NCBI RefSeq assembly: GCF_030815855.1
Contig: NZ_JAUSXG010000001.1
Coordinates: 2,914,001-2,978,000 of the forward strand
From: Variovorax paradoxus
Lineage (GTDB): Bacteria > Pseudomonadota > Gammaproteobacteria > Burkholderiales > Burkholderiaceae_C
Length of the DNA stretch: 64,000 bases
Direction: 5' to 3'
The position numbers were made by a program, and so were the translations under genes. Of this stretch, positions 30,046 through 38,334 are shown piece after piece (position 1 is the first letter of the stretch; every line of letters begins with the position of its first letter). The notes under the pieces were generated by a model. The model saw only the letters and a program-made list of their open reading frames with translations. It was not told the origin of the DNA and did no database searches.

Positions 30046-31058
30046 TCGACGATCACGAGCCCATAGGGCACGCGCCCTACCGGAACGCTCTTGATGGCCT
30101 TGGCGCCGGCCACATCGACCACCGTCACGTCGTCGCTCAGGCCGTTGACCACGTACAGCCGTGCCTGCGCCTTGTCGAGCGTGACGTTCCAGGCCCGCTT
30201 GCCGACCAGCACCAGCGAACCGACCTTGCGGGCGGCCACGTCGACGAACGCCACGTGATTGGCGCGGCCGAGGCCCACGAACGCCCGCTTGCCGTCGCTC
30301 GTCATCTGGATGCCGACGGGCGTGATGTCTTCGGCGCGCGCGCCCTTCACTTCGAACTTCAGCGTGTCGATCACTTCGTGCGTGGCGGTCGAGACGATGC
30401 TGACGCTGGCGCCCAGTTCGTTGGTGACCCACAGCTCCTTGCCGTCGGGCGTGATCGCCATGCGCCGCGGCCGCTTGCCGACCTTGACGTTCTTCACGAC
30501 CTTGCCGGTCGCCGTGTCGATCACGTGCACGAGGCTGGCCACTTCCGAGGTCACGTACAGGGTCTTGCCGTCGGCACTGACCTTGACGCCCTCAGGCTCC
30601 GCGCCCACCTTCACGGAGCGCAGCTTCTTGCCGCTGGCCGTATCGATGAAGCTGGCCTCGCCCGCGTCCTCGTTGGAAACATAGATGACCTTGCCGTCCG
30701 GCGACAGGTCGAAGGCCTCGGGCTCGTCGCCGAGAGGAATGCGCCGCACCGACTTGCCGCTCGCGGGATCGATCAGGTCGGCCTGGTTGGAGTCGGTACA
30801 CGCCACCATGATCTGCCGCTCGGGCGTCAGCTGGATGTGGCGCGCGCGCTTGCAGGTGGCAATGGTGCCTTTCACGGCCAGGGTTCCGAGATCGATCATC
30901 GTCAGCGCGCTGTCCTTCTCGCTCGATACATAGGCGGTGCCTTGCGCCAGTGCGGCATTGCCCGCGGCGGCCAGCACGAACGCGATCGCGATCGCGCTAG
31001 GTCGGCAGGCCGCGCGAACAGGGGCGCAACGGAGCGAAAGCAAAGAAGGTTGCGGCAT
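30042..31058 (-). CDS. PQQ-associated YVTN beta-propeller protein
   Basis: 338-residue periplasmic seven-blade beta-propeller. The signal peptide ends in AALAQ, then blades repeat the pattern (I/V)DxxxGKxxxxVxVGxxPxxxxxSxDGKxxYVxxE, for example VKVGAEPEGVKVSADGKTLYV and VKVGKRPRRMAITPDGKELWV. Such proteins accompany PQQ alcohol dehydrogenase ABC systems. The role is not established; binding of a cofactor, a metal complex or the partner proteins is possible. ATG 31058 has GGAG upstream. It lies between the ATPase and binding-protein genes. Confidence 0.85.
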   Translation of the reverse strand: MPQPSLLSLRCAPVRAACRPSAIAIAFVLAAAGNAALAQGTAYVSSEKDSALTMIDLGTLAVKGTIATCKRARHIQLTPERQIMVACTDSNQADLIDPASGKSVRRIPLGDEPEAFDLSPDGKVIYVSNEDAGEASFIDTASGKKLRSVKVGAEPEGVKVSADGKTLYVTSEVASLVHVIDTATGKVVKNVKVGKRPRRMAITPDGKELWVTNELGASVSIVSTATHEVIDTLKFEVKGARAEDITPVGIQMTSDGKRAFVGLGRANHVAFVDVAARKVGSLVLVGKRAWNVTLDKAQARLYVVNGLSDDVTVVDVAGAKAIKSVPVGRVPYGLVIVE

Positions 31059-31096
31059 GCGGTGTCTCCATTTTCTTGACTCGAATTCTTCTTGGT

Positions 31097-31810
31097 TCAG
31101 GCGGTGCGCGCGATAAAGCCCGCCTCCAATGTGGCGCCGCCGAGCAGCTGCCCCACCTCCGCCGGCGTGCCGTCCGCCAGCAGGGAACCCTTGTGCAGCA
31201 CGAGCACGCGGTCGGCCTCTTCGGCTTCCTCGACCCGGTGCGTGGCCCACAGCACGCACACGCCGCGCTCGCGCACGTCGGCCCGCAGCGCGGCCAGCAG
31301 ATCCTGCCGCGACTTCGGGTCGAGCCCCACCGTGGCTTCGTCCATCAGCAGCACGGCCGGCCGGTGCAGGCCCGCGCGCGCAAGCTCTACCTTGCGCCGG
31401 TTGCCACCCGACAGTTCGCGCACCTTGCGGTTCAGGTCCGCGTCGATGTTCAGGCGCTCGCACGCCGAAGCAATGCGCTCTTCGGCCAGCCGCCGCGGCA
31501 GGCCGTGCAGGTCGGCCTGGAACAGCAGGTTGCGGCGGATGCTCAGGTCCAGGTCGAGCGACATCTGCTGGAACACCACGCCGATGTGCCGCAGTGCAGC
31601 AGTGGCCGATCGGCGCAGCGAATGGCCGGCGACTTCGACCTCGCCTTCATCGGCGGCGAACATGCCCGTCAGCACCTGGAACAGGGTCGACTTGCCCGCG
31701 CCGTTGGGGCCGAGCAATGCCACGAACTGGCCCGCACCCAACTGCAGCGACAACGACCGAAGCGCCGTGCGCGTGCCATAGCGCTTGGTTAAGTCGATGG
31801 TTCGCAGCAT
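31097..31810 (-). CDS. ABC transporter ATP-binding protein, PQQ-dependent alcohol dehydrogenase system
   Basis: 237-residue ATPase. Walker A is GPNGAGKST, the signature is LSGGNRRKVELARA, Walker B is VLLMDEATVGLDP and the H-loop is WATHRVEEAEEA. It is the first gene of the minus-strand uptake operon (ATPase, propeller, binding protein, permease, Bug protein, TonB receptor), divergent from xoxF. ATG 31810 is used; no good ribosome site is seen there, and an upstream TTG at 31873 would add 21 residues of no family similarity. Confidence 0.88.
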   Translation of the reverse strand: MLRTIDLTKRYGTRTALRSLSLQLGAGQFVALLGPNGAGKSTLFQVLTGMFAADEGEVEVAGHSLRRSATAALRHIGVVFQQMSLDLDLSIRRNLLFQADLHGLPRRLAEERIASACERLNIDADLNRKVRELSGGNRRKVELARAGLHRPAVLLMDEATVGLDPKSRQDLLAALRADVRERGVCVLWATHRVEEAEEADRVLVLHKGSLLADGTPAEVGQLLGGATLEAGFIARTA

Positions 31811-32318
31811 GTAGGAAATTTGTCGAGCTGTTCGGATTTCAATGGTATTTGCCGTTTGCTCTTGGAGCCGCAAATTCTGTGCCTCTGGCCCACAAGGGTT
31901 TTCACTGTGATGAGTCCCTGCTCATTTGGCCGTGCAGCCGCCGATGCGGCTCGCAGGCGCCGGGCATCCGTACTTCGCACGAGACACTTTGCGTCAAATT
32001 TGGATGCGCACACCGTGCGCGTGCAACCGCATGGGTGTTGTGCTGCACTGCGCAATGCTTTCGAACGCCCGGGATTTCCCTAGGTTCAGTTCCCATTGCG
32101 GCACGCCGCCGCAAGCAGCGGGCGTGCAGCGCCGCAATGCCCTCCTGCGAGTGAAGCCGCAGGCCTTTGCATCGAGGGCACAGCGCGCCGCGGGACAGCC
32201 ACGGCATGAAACGGCAGGCATGGATGTTGCGGACCGCAGCATTCGCCAAAGCGATCGAAAGATCCGCAGGCTGATGCCAGATCGTGTTCGAAACCCACTG
32301 AAATGTGAGGAGACATTT
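31811..32318. promoter_or_regulatory. 508-base divergent control region between uptake operon and xoxF
   Basis: No credible gene is seen here. The region holds three perfect inverted repeats: AGCCGC-N4-GCGGCT at 31936-31951, GCGCAC-N3-GTGCGC at 32006-32020, and GCACGCC-N13-GGCGTGC at 32101-32127. It must contain the promoters of both the ABC/TonB operon and xoxF. No clear sigma70 boxes stand out, which fits activator-dependent expression. GTGAGGAGAC before 32319 is the xoxF ribosome site. Confidence 0.5.
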
Positions 32319-34148
32319 ATGAAGTTTTCCAGGCAGATCGCCGGCCGTCTCGTACGGCACATCGGCGTCGCGATGTTGGCTCTTCCGGCTTTGGCGCTTG
32401 CCAATGCCGATGTAGAGAAAAACATCGCCAACTCCAAGAACTGGGCCACGCAAGCGGGCGATATGTTCAACCAGCGCTACAGCAAGTTGAATCAGATCAC
32501 CAAGAGCAACGTGGGCAAGATGCAGGTCGCGTGGACGTTCTCCACCGGCGTGCTGCGCGGTCACGAGGGCTCGCCCCTGGTGGTCGACGGCACGATGTAC
32601 CTGCACTCGCCGTTCCCGAACAAGGTGTTCGCGGTCGACGTCGAGACCCAGAAGATCCTGTGGAAGTACGAACCCAAGCAGGATCAGTCAGTGATCGCGG
32701 TCATGTGCTGCGACACGGTGAACCGCGGGCTTGCCTATGCCGAAGGAAAGGTCTTCCTGCAACAGGCCGACACCACACTGGTTGCGCTCGATGCCAAGAC
32801 CGGCAAGGTGGCGTGGACGGTGAAGAACGGCGATCCGAAGGTCGGTGCCACCAACACCAACGCGCCCCACGTCTTCAAGGACAAGGTCATCACCGGCATC
32901 AGCGGCGGCGAGTTCGGCGTGCGCGGCTTCCTGGCCGCCTACAACATCAAGGACGGCAAGCTGGCCTGGAAGGGCTTCAGCACGGGGCCTGACGAAGAAA
33001 TGCTGATGGACCCGGCCAAGACCATGACCTGGACCGACGGCAAGATGGCGCCCGTAGGCAAGGACTCTTCGCTGAAGACCTGGAAGGGCGACCAGTGGAA
33101 GATCGGCGGCGGCACCACCTGGGGCTGGTACAGCTACGACAAGGCGACCAATGCCGTGTACTACGGCACCGGAAACCCGTCGACCTGGAACCCGGCGCAA
33201 CGGCCCGGCGACAACAAGTGGTCGATGAGCATCTGGTCGCGCGACGTCGACACGGGCAAGGTCAACTGGGTCTACCAGATGACGCCGTATGACGAGTGGG
33301 ACTTCGACGGCATCAACGAAATGATCCTGGCGGACATCAACGTCAAGGGCAAGCCCACCAAGGCGCTGGTGCACTTCGACCGCAACGGCTTTGCCTACAC
33401 GCTGGACCGCGTGACCGGTGCGCTGCTGGTGGCCGAGAAGTACGACCCCAAGGTGAACTGGGCCACGCACGTCGACATGAAGACGGGCCGCCCGCAAGTG
33501 GTTGCCAAGTACTCCACCGCGCAGAACGGCGCCGACGTCAACACCAAGGGCGTTTGCCCCGCCGCCCTCGGCAGCAAGGACCAGCAACCCGCCTCGTACG
33601 ACCCCAACACCAAGCTCTTCTACGTGCCGACGAACCACGTCTGCATGGACTACGAGCCGTTCAAGGTCGAGTACACCGCGGGCCAGCCGTACGTGGGCGC
33701 CACGCTCTCGATGTACCCCACGCCGGGCAGCCATGGCGGCATGGGCAACTTCATTGCATGGGACGCGGGCACCGGCAAGATCGTGCAGACCAAGGCCGAG
33801 AAGTTCTCGGTGTGGAGCGGTTCGCTGAACACCGCCGGCGGGATCTCCTGCTACGGCACGCTGGAAGGCTACCTGAAGTGCGTGGATGCCAAGGACATCA
33901 ACAAGGAGCTCTTCAAGTTCAAGACGCCGTCCGGGATCATCGGCAACGTGTTCACCTATGAGCACAAGGGCAAGCAGTACATCGGCGTGTTCTCGGGCAT
34001 CGGCGGCTGGGCCGGCATCGGCATGGCAGCGGGCATCGACCCCGAGAAGAGCACCGAAGGCCTGGGTGCCGTGGGTGGCTACAAGGAGCTGAGCCAATAC
34101 ACCGAACTGGGCGGCTCGCTCACCGTGTTTGCGCTGCCCAGCAACTGA
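32319..34148 (+). CDS. xoxF: XoxF, lanthanide-dependent PQQ methanol dehydrogenase
   Basis: Periplasmic quinoprotein (609 aa) oxidising methanol, with PQQ and a lanthanide ion. Signal peptide ends in ALALANA. The vicinal disulfide pair is C130-C131 (VMCCD), metal ligands expected from the family are E198 (GGEFG) and N286 (GTGNPSTW), the catalytic Asp is D328 and the lanthanide-specific extra Asp is D330 in DEWDFD. Calcium enzymes (MxaF) have Ala at the last position, so this residue types the protein as XoxF. ATG 32319 follows GAGGAGAC. It is the first gene of the plus-strand xoxFGJ operon; the in-frame extension upstream is non-coding. Confidence 0.97.
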   Translation: MKFSRQIAGRLVRHIGVAMLALPALALANADVEKNIANSKNWATQAGDMFNQRYSKLNQITKSNVGKMQVAWTFSTGVLRGHEGSPLVVDGTMYLHSPFPNKVFAVDVETQKILWKYEPKQDQSVIAVMCCDTVNRGLAYAEGKVFLQQADTTLVALDAKTGKVAWTVKNGDPKVGATNTNAPHVFKDKVITGISGGEFGVRGFLAAYNIKDGKLAWKGFSTGPDEEMLMDPAKTMTWTDGKMAPVGKDSSLKTWKGDQWKIGGGTTWGWYSYDKATNAVYYGTGNPSTWNPAQRPGDNKWSMSIWSRDVDTGKVNWVYQMTPYDEWDFDGINEMILADINVKGKPTKALVHFDRNGFAYTLDRVTGALLVAEKYDPKVNWATHVDMKTGRPQVVAKYSTAQNGADVNTKGVCPAALGSKDQQPASYDPNTKLFYVPTNHVCMDYEPFKVEYTAGQPYVGATLSMYPTPGSHGGMGNFIAWDAGTGKIVQTKAEKFSVWSGSLNTAGGISCYGTLEGYLKCVDAKDINKELFKFKTPSGIIGNVFTYEHKGKQYIGVFSGIGGWAGIGMAAGIDPEKSTEGLGAVGGYKELSQYTELGGSLTVFALPSN

Positions 34149-34214
34149 AGTTGAAGCAAGCGACTGAGGTTATTACCAAGGCGTCGAGAGACAGATAGAC
34201 GCAACATGCGGACA

Positions 34215-34242
34215 GGGAGAGCACTCGCTCGAGGGCTCTCCC
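34215..34242 (+). repeat. Hairpin in the xoxF-xoxG gap
   Basis: GGGAGAGC at 34215-34222 and GCTCTCCC at 34235-34242 form a perfect 8-base GC-rich stem with a 12-base loop, 66 bases after the xoxF stop. No T run follows, so it is more likely a 3' stabiliser of the xoxF message, or a partial terminator that keeps xoxF levels above those of the distal genes, than a full stop. Confidence 0.55.
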
Positions 34243-34276
34243 CCGTACCTTCAAAGATACCGGAGACCCTGGAGCC

Positions 34277-34684
34277 ATGAAATTTCGTAAGTCAACGTTG
34301 CTGCCTTCCCTCGTACTGCTTGCCGGCGTCGCCTGCACACTGGCCGTCGCTGCCGCGCCGGACCCCGCGCCCTACAAAGTAACCGACGGCTACAAGGTGG
34401 ACCCGGAAACCATGAAGGGTTTCCGCACCTGGCGCTCCGCAGCGTGTGACCGCTGCCACGGACCCAACCAGGAAGGCATGGTCGGCCCCTCGCTGATCAA
34501 CAGCCTCAAGACCATGAAGAAGGAAGACTTCATCAAGACCGTTCGCGACGGTCGGCTCGACAAGGGCATGCAGAGCTTCGGCAACAACCCTGCGGTGATG
34601 GAAAACATCAACCAGCTCTATGCCTACCTGAAGGGCCGGTCCGACGGCGCAATCACGCGCGCCCGAGTGGAAGAAAACAAATGA
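34277..34684 (+). CDS. xoxG: XoxG, c-type cytochrome electron acceptor
   Basis: 135-residue periplasmic cytochrome c that takes electrons from XoxF. After a signal peptide, the heme-binding motif CDRCH is at residues 57-61, with Met ligand candidates in QEGMVGPSL and KGMQSFGNN. The gene directly follows xoxF, and its stop overlaps the start of xoxJ (ATGA at 34681). Known XoxG proteins are specific to the lanthanide enzyme. Confidence 0.92.
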   Translation: MKFRKSTLLPSLVLLAGVACTLAVAAAPDPAPYKVTDGYKVDPETMKGFRTWRSAACDRCHGPNQEGMVGPSLINSLKTMKKEDFIKTVRDGRLDKGMQSFGNNPAVMENINQLYAYLKGRSDGAITRARVEENK

Positions 34685-35580
34685 CCGCCCGGCAGCGTGC
34701 TGCCAATCCCCTTTCCCTCGGCGCTCGACTGCGGACGGGCCTCGCGGGTCTCGTGGGCGCGGCATGCTGCTGCGCAGTGCTTCCGGCCCAGGCGCAGGAA
34801 ACGCCGCCACGCAAGGAATTCCGCGTTTGCCAGGACCCCAACAACCTGCCCTTCTCCAACACCAAGGGAGAAGGCATCGAGAACCGCATCGCCGATCTGT
34901 TCGGCAAGACGCTCGGCCTGCCGGTCGTCTACTACTCGTTTCCGCAGCGCATGGCCTTCTTTCGCAACACGCTGCGCTTCAAGCTGCCGGGGCAAGACTA
35001 CCCTTGCGACATCGTGATGGGCGTGCCCGTTGGGCTCGATGAAGTCTCGGTGACCAAGCCCTACTACCGCTCGACCTATGCGCTGGTCTTCCCCAAGGGC
35101 AAGGGCATGGACAACGTGGCTTCGGCCGAAGATTTCCTGAAGCTCGATCCAGCCAAGCTCAAGTCGCTGCGCATCGGCATCTACGACCGGTCGCCGGCTT
35201 CGCAATGGCTCAACCGGCATGGCCTGCTCGAGCAAGGCGTGCCCTACAAGCTCATGAGCGCCGACCCCGCGCAGTATCCGGGCGAGATCGTCGAGAAAGA
35301 CCTGGCCGAAGGCAAGCTCGACGCCGTCGTGGTCTGGGGGCCGATTGCCGGCTTCTTCGCCCGGCGTGTCAAGACTCCGGCGCTGGTCGTGGTGCCGCTC
35401 AAGTCCGAAAAAGGCCTGCGGCTCGACTACCAGATGGCGATGGGCGTGCGCTACGGCGAACGCGAATGGAAGCAGCAGATCGAAGGGCTGATCGAATCGA
35501 AGGCGCCCGAGATCCAGGCCATCTTGAAGGAGTACGGCGTTCCGCTGGTCGATGCATCGTTCGGAGCGCCCAACAACTGA
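34681..35580 (+). CDS. xoxJ: XoxJ, periplasmic binding-fold partner of XoxF
   Basis: 299-residue periplasmic protein with a type II binding-protein fold, required in other methylotrophs to activate XoxF. The signal peptide ends in AQAQ. Mature blocks are FRVCQDPNNLPFSNTKGEG, YYSFPQRMAFFRNTLR and DIVMGVPVGLDEVSVTKPYYRSTYALV, typical of MxaJ/XoxJ. ATG 34681 overlaps the xoxG stop. It completes the xoxFGJ trio. Confidence 0.93.
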   Translation: MTARQRAANPLSLGARLRTGLAGLVGAACCCAVLPAQAQETPPRKEFRVCQDPNNLPFSNTKGEGIENRIADLFGKTLGLPVVYYSFPQRMAFFRNTLRFKLPGQDYPCDIVMGVPVGLDEVSVTKPYYRSTYALVFPKGKGMDNVASAEDFLKLDPAKLKSLRIGIYDRSPASQWLNRHGLLEQGVPYKLMSADPAQYPGEIVEKDLAEGKLDAVVVWGPIAGFFARRVKTPALVVVPLKSEKGLRLDYQMAMGVRYGEREWKQQIEGLIESKAPEIQAILKEYGVPLVDASFGAPNN

Positions 35581-35594
35581 CCGGTTTTCCATCC

Positions 35595-36302
35595 ATGCGC
35601 TTCGCCATTGCCTTTTCGCTTCGTTCTTCCGCCTGTGCCCTGCTCTGCGCCCTGCTCGGTGCTCCCCTTGCCTCGCACGCCGAGGCCGACAAGCGCGACT
35701 TCTCGGCGGCGGAGCGCCTCTTGTTCATGACGCCGCAGCTGCAGGGCCTGCAAGCGCCCATGCTGCTGCGCTATACCTTCGGCAAGGCGGGCAGCTTCGA
35801 AGAAGCCTTTGCCGACAACGTTACCGTGGCCCTCATTGCCAAAGCGAACGGCGGCTGCTGCGATGCAAAAGGCGTGTTCCTGAGCGGCGCCCGCAAGCTG
35901 GCGGTGCCCGACGTACCCGCCGCCGACGGCAACCCCGTCATCCTCTACTTCCTGGAGCACGACGTTCGCGAGATGAAGCGCCTCACGCGCGGCTCCGAGA
36001 ACCACTTTCGCAAGCGCATCCGCATGGCGATCTACCAGGACGCCGAGGTGCGCGACGTGTCTTTGCGCTACCAGGGCCGCACGGTCAAGGGCAAGGAGAT
36101 TGCGTTCAGTCCTTTCCTGGACGACCCGAACCGGCCCAAGTACGAAAAGTTTGCGACCAAGAACTACCGCTTCACCTTGTCGGATGCAGTGCCGGGCGGC
36201 GTCTACGGCATTCGCACCTTCATACCGGGCGAGAGCGCCGCTGTCCAGCCCCTGCTCGTCGAGGAACTGCTCATCGACGGGGCCAAGGCACCGGCGCGCT
36301 AG
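35595..36302 (+). CDS. Exported protein of unknown function in the xox operon
   Basis: 235-residue periplasmic protein with a signal peptide ending in SHAEA. It is not recognised as a named family. A Cys pair (GGCCDAKGVFL) follows the central KANG segment, then FLEHDVREMKRLTRGSENHFRKR, predicted helical, and a beta-rich C-terminus (YRFTLSDAVPGGVYGIRTF). It starts 15 bases after xoxJ with no strong ribosome site. The Cys pair and its place next to xoxJ suggest a role in handling the dehydrogenase or its metal, but this is only context. Confidence 0.75.
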   Translation: MRFAIAFSLRSSACALLCALLGAPLASHAEADKRDFSAAERLLFMTPQLQGLQAPMLLRYTFGKAGSFEEAFADNVTVALIAKANGGCCDAKGVFLSGARKLAVPDVPAADGNPVILYFLEHDVREMKRLTRGSENHFRKRIRMAIYQDAEVRDVSLRYQGRTVKGKEIAFSPFLDDPNRPKYEKFATKNYRFTLSDAVPGGVYGIRTFIPGESAAVQPLLVEELLIDGAKAPAR

Positions 36303-36334
36303 CTCGGCCATTTCCAGATCTTCCAGCGAACGCC

Positions 36335-36706
36335 ATGAAAAAAATCTTGCGCATGCTTTGTCTTCTCGGCCTCCCCATGGCCGTTCATGGCGCCCCGCCG
36401 CATGCAAACGACTTTCCCACCATCGATCGCGTGCTGTACGTGCAGGAATGCATCACCGCGCATCCGGACGCGGGCAAGTTCGAGATGACGAGCAAATGCT
36501 CTTGCGCGGTCGACGCCATGGCCAGGGAAGTCAAGTATTCGGAATATGTCGACCTGAGCACCGCGGCCAAGGCCACCACCATCGGCGGCGAGCGCGGCGG
36601 CTACATCCGCGACTCTGAAAAGCTGCAGGCCGACATCAAGCGCTACAAGGCGCTGCAAGCCAAGGTGAACAAGGGCTGCTTCATCGGCCCTCCCACCGCG
36701 CGCTGA
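36335..36706 (+). CDS. Small exported cysteine-containing protein in the xox operon
   Basis: 123-residue protein with signal peptide MKKILRMLCLLGLPMAVHG. The mature part has four cysteines (VQECITAHP, SKCSCAVDAMA and KGCFIGPP), so two disulfides are possible, and is otherwise predicted alpha-helical. No family is recognised. Because the CxC pair lacks the His of a CxxCH site it is not a cytochrome. It lies between the previous unknown protein and a beta-propeller gene on the same strand. Confidence 0.72.
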   Translation: MKKILRMLCLLGLPMAVHGAPPHANDFPTIDRVLYVQECITAHPDAGKFEMTSKCSCAVDAMAREVKYSEYVDLSTAAKATTIGGERGGYIRDSEKLQADIKRYKALQAKVNKGCFIGPPTAR

Positions 36707-36725
36707 GCCGCGACAGCCCGGGCAC

Positions 36726-37721
36726 ATGGCGATGACGGGTTACGCAACACCTGTGCGCACCGGGTTTGCAGCGACGGTGCTCTGCTGCGCCGCGGCCTGG
36801 GCCTGGGCCGCGCCTTTTGCCTACATCACCAACCAGGGCAGCCATGACGTGTCGGTGATCGACCTGGCATCGCAGCAGGTGGTTGCCACTGTTCCGGTGG
36901 GCCGGTCGCCGGCCGGTGTGGTGGCCTCCAGCCGCGCGGGCCGGGCCTTCGTTTCCAACCCCGACAGCAAGACGATCTCGGTCATCGACATGCGCCTGCA
37001 GAAGGTGGTGAACACGCTGCGGGCGGGAGACGGGCCGGTGGGCATCGACATTTCGGGCGACGGCAAACACCTGTACGTGGCCGATTGGTACAGCAGCCGG
37101 CTGCTGCTGTTCGACGCACTGACTGCCAAAGCCTCGAAGCCCTTGGCCTCGATTGCCGTCGGCCATGCGCCGGCGGGCGTGGCCGCACATTCCGACGGCG
37201 CCACCGTGTTCGTGGCCGAGCGCGACGACGACAGCGTGGCCGTGGTCGACACCGCAGCCCGCCGGGTGGCGGCACGCGTGGGCGTCGGCAGCCATCCGTT
37301 CGCGCTGCTCTACGACGCTCCGCGCTCCCGGCTCTACGCGCTCAACGTGCAGAGCAACGACGTGTCGGTGATCGACCTGCGCGACGTTCGCCGGCCGGCT
37401 GTCATTGCAACAGTGAAGGTGGGCAAGGCCCCTTACGGCGCGGCGCTGGCTCAGGGCGGCGCGCTGCTCTATGTGACCAACCAGCACGAAGACACCGTCA
37501 GCGTGATCGACACGGCCTCGCTGAAGGTGCTGCGCACCCTCCCCGGCTTCGGGTATCCCGAAGGCATTGCCGCGCACGGCGACCGCGTGTATGTCGTCAA
37601 CTGGATGGACGACAACGTGCAAGTGCTCGACGCCGCGAGCGGACAGAAGCTCAAGACCATTGCCACGGGGCAGAACAGCCGCGGGTTCGGCGCCTTCATC
37701 GGCGCGCCGATCGAGCCCTGA
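36726..37721 (+). CDS. Second YVTN beta-propeller protein
   Basis: 331-residue exported propeller with signal peptide ending in AWAWA. Blades repeat SVIDLASQQVVATVPVGRSP, SVIDMRLQKVVNTL, VYVVNWMDDNVQVLDAASG and similar, each with the YVTN or FVSN turn. It differs from the propeller at 30042-31058, belongs to the opposite-strand xox operon and lies between the small Cys protein and the MxaD-like gene. The function is unknown; a periplasmic scaffold for XoxF maturation or PQQ handling is a reasonable guess. Confidence 0.82.
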   Translation: MAMTGYATPVRTGFAATVLCCAAAWAWAAPFAYITNQGSHDVSVIDLASQQVVATVPVGRSPAGVVASSRAGRAFVSNPDSKTISVIDMRLQKVVNTLRAGDGPVGIDISGDGKHLYVADWYSSRLLLFDALTAKASKPLASIAVGHAPAGVAAHSDGATVFVAERDDDSVAVVDTAARRVAARVGVGSHPFALLYDAPRSRLYALNVQSNDVSVIDLRDVRRPAVIATVKVGKAPYGAALAQGGALLYVTNQHEDTVSVIDTASLKVLRTLPGFGYPEGIAAHGDRVYVVNWMDDNVQVLDAASGQKLKTIATGQNSRGFGAFIGAPIEP

Positions 37722-37766
37722 CGTTTTTTTCGACCGACCTTTCCCTACTTCATCACGGACGCTTCC

Positions 37767-38312
37767 ATGCTGACTCATCCTTCCAGCCGACGAGCTCTTT
37801 CTGTCGTTCTCGCATCCCTTCTTCTCGCCGCATCCTCTGCCAGCCTGGCCCATGGGCCGACGCGCCAGAAGGCCAGCGAGAAAGTCACCATCGAGGCGCC
37901 GGCCGATGCGGTGTGGGCAAAGATCAAGAACTTCAACGCCCTGAAGGACTGGCATCCCGCGGTGGCGGACAGCCCCGCCGACAAGGGCAACGCCGAAGGC
38001 TCGGTCCGCACCGTCAAGCTCAAGGATGGCGGCACGCTCGTCGAAACGCTCGAAAGCTACGACGACGCACAGAAGAAATACAGCTACCGCGCCAAGGACG
38101 GCGGCGCGCTGCCGGTCACCAACTACACCTCCACCCTGAGCGTGGTGGCGGACGGCGGCAAGTCTGTCGTCGAATGGCGCGGCGCGTTCTACCGCGGCTT
38201 TCCCAATAACAATCCGCCGCCGGAACTCAACGACGAAGCCGCGCTCAAGGCCGTGACCGGTGTGTACCGCGGCGGCCTTGCCAACCTCAAGAAGATGATG
38301 GAATCGAAATAG
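37767..38312 (+). CDS. mxaD: MxaD-like SRPBCC periplasmic protein
   Basis: 181-residue exported protein with a START/SRPBCC fold: signal peptide ending in ASLAHG, then EKVTIEAPADAVWAKIKNF and WHPAVADSPADKGNAEGSVR. MxaD of methylotrophs helps methanol dehydrogenase and its cytochrome interact. Here it serves an operon that contains xoxF and no mxaF. It is 22 bases before the MoxR-type gene, probably one transcript. Confidence 0.85.
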   Translation: MLTHPSSRRALSVVLASLLLAASSASLAHGPTRQKASEKVTIEAPADAVWAKIKNFNALKDWHPAVADSPADKGNAEGSVRTVKLKDGGTLVETLESYDDAQKKYSYRAKDGGALPVTNYTSTLSVVADGGKSVVEWRGAFYRGFPNNNPPPELNDEAALKAVTGVYRGGLANLKKMMESK

Positions 38313-38334
38313 CCCGGCCGTCGGACGCAACACC

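Noticed and set aside
31811..31873. Upstream TTG start for the ABC ATPase
   Set aside because: It adds 21 residues with no similarity to ABC ATPases, which begin close to the ATG at 31810.
31994..32470. 158-codon minus-strand frame overlapping the xoxF start
   Set aside because: Arg/Cys-rich, no family features, and it covers the xoxF control region and signal peptide on the opposite strand.
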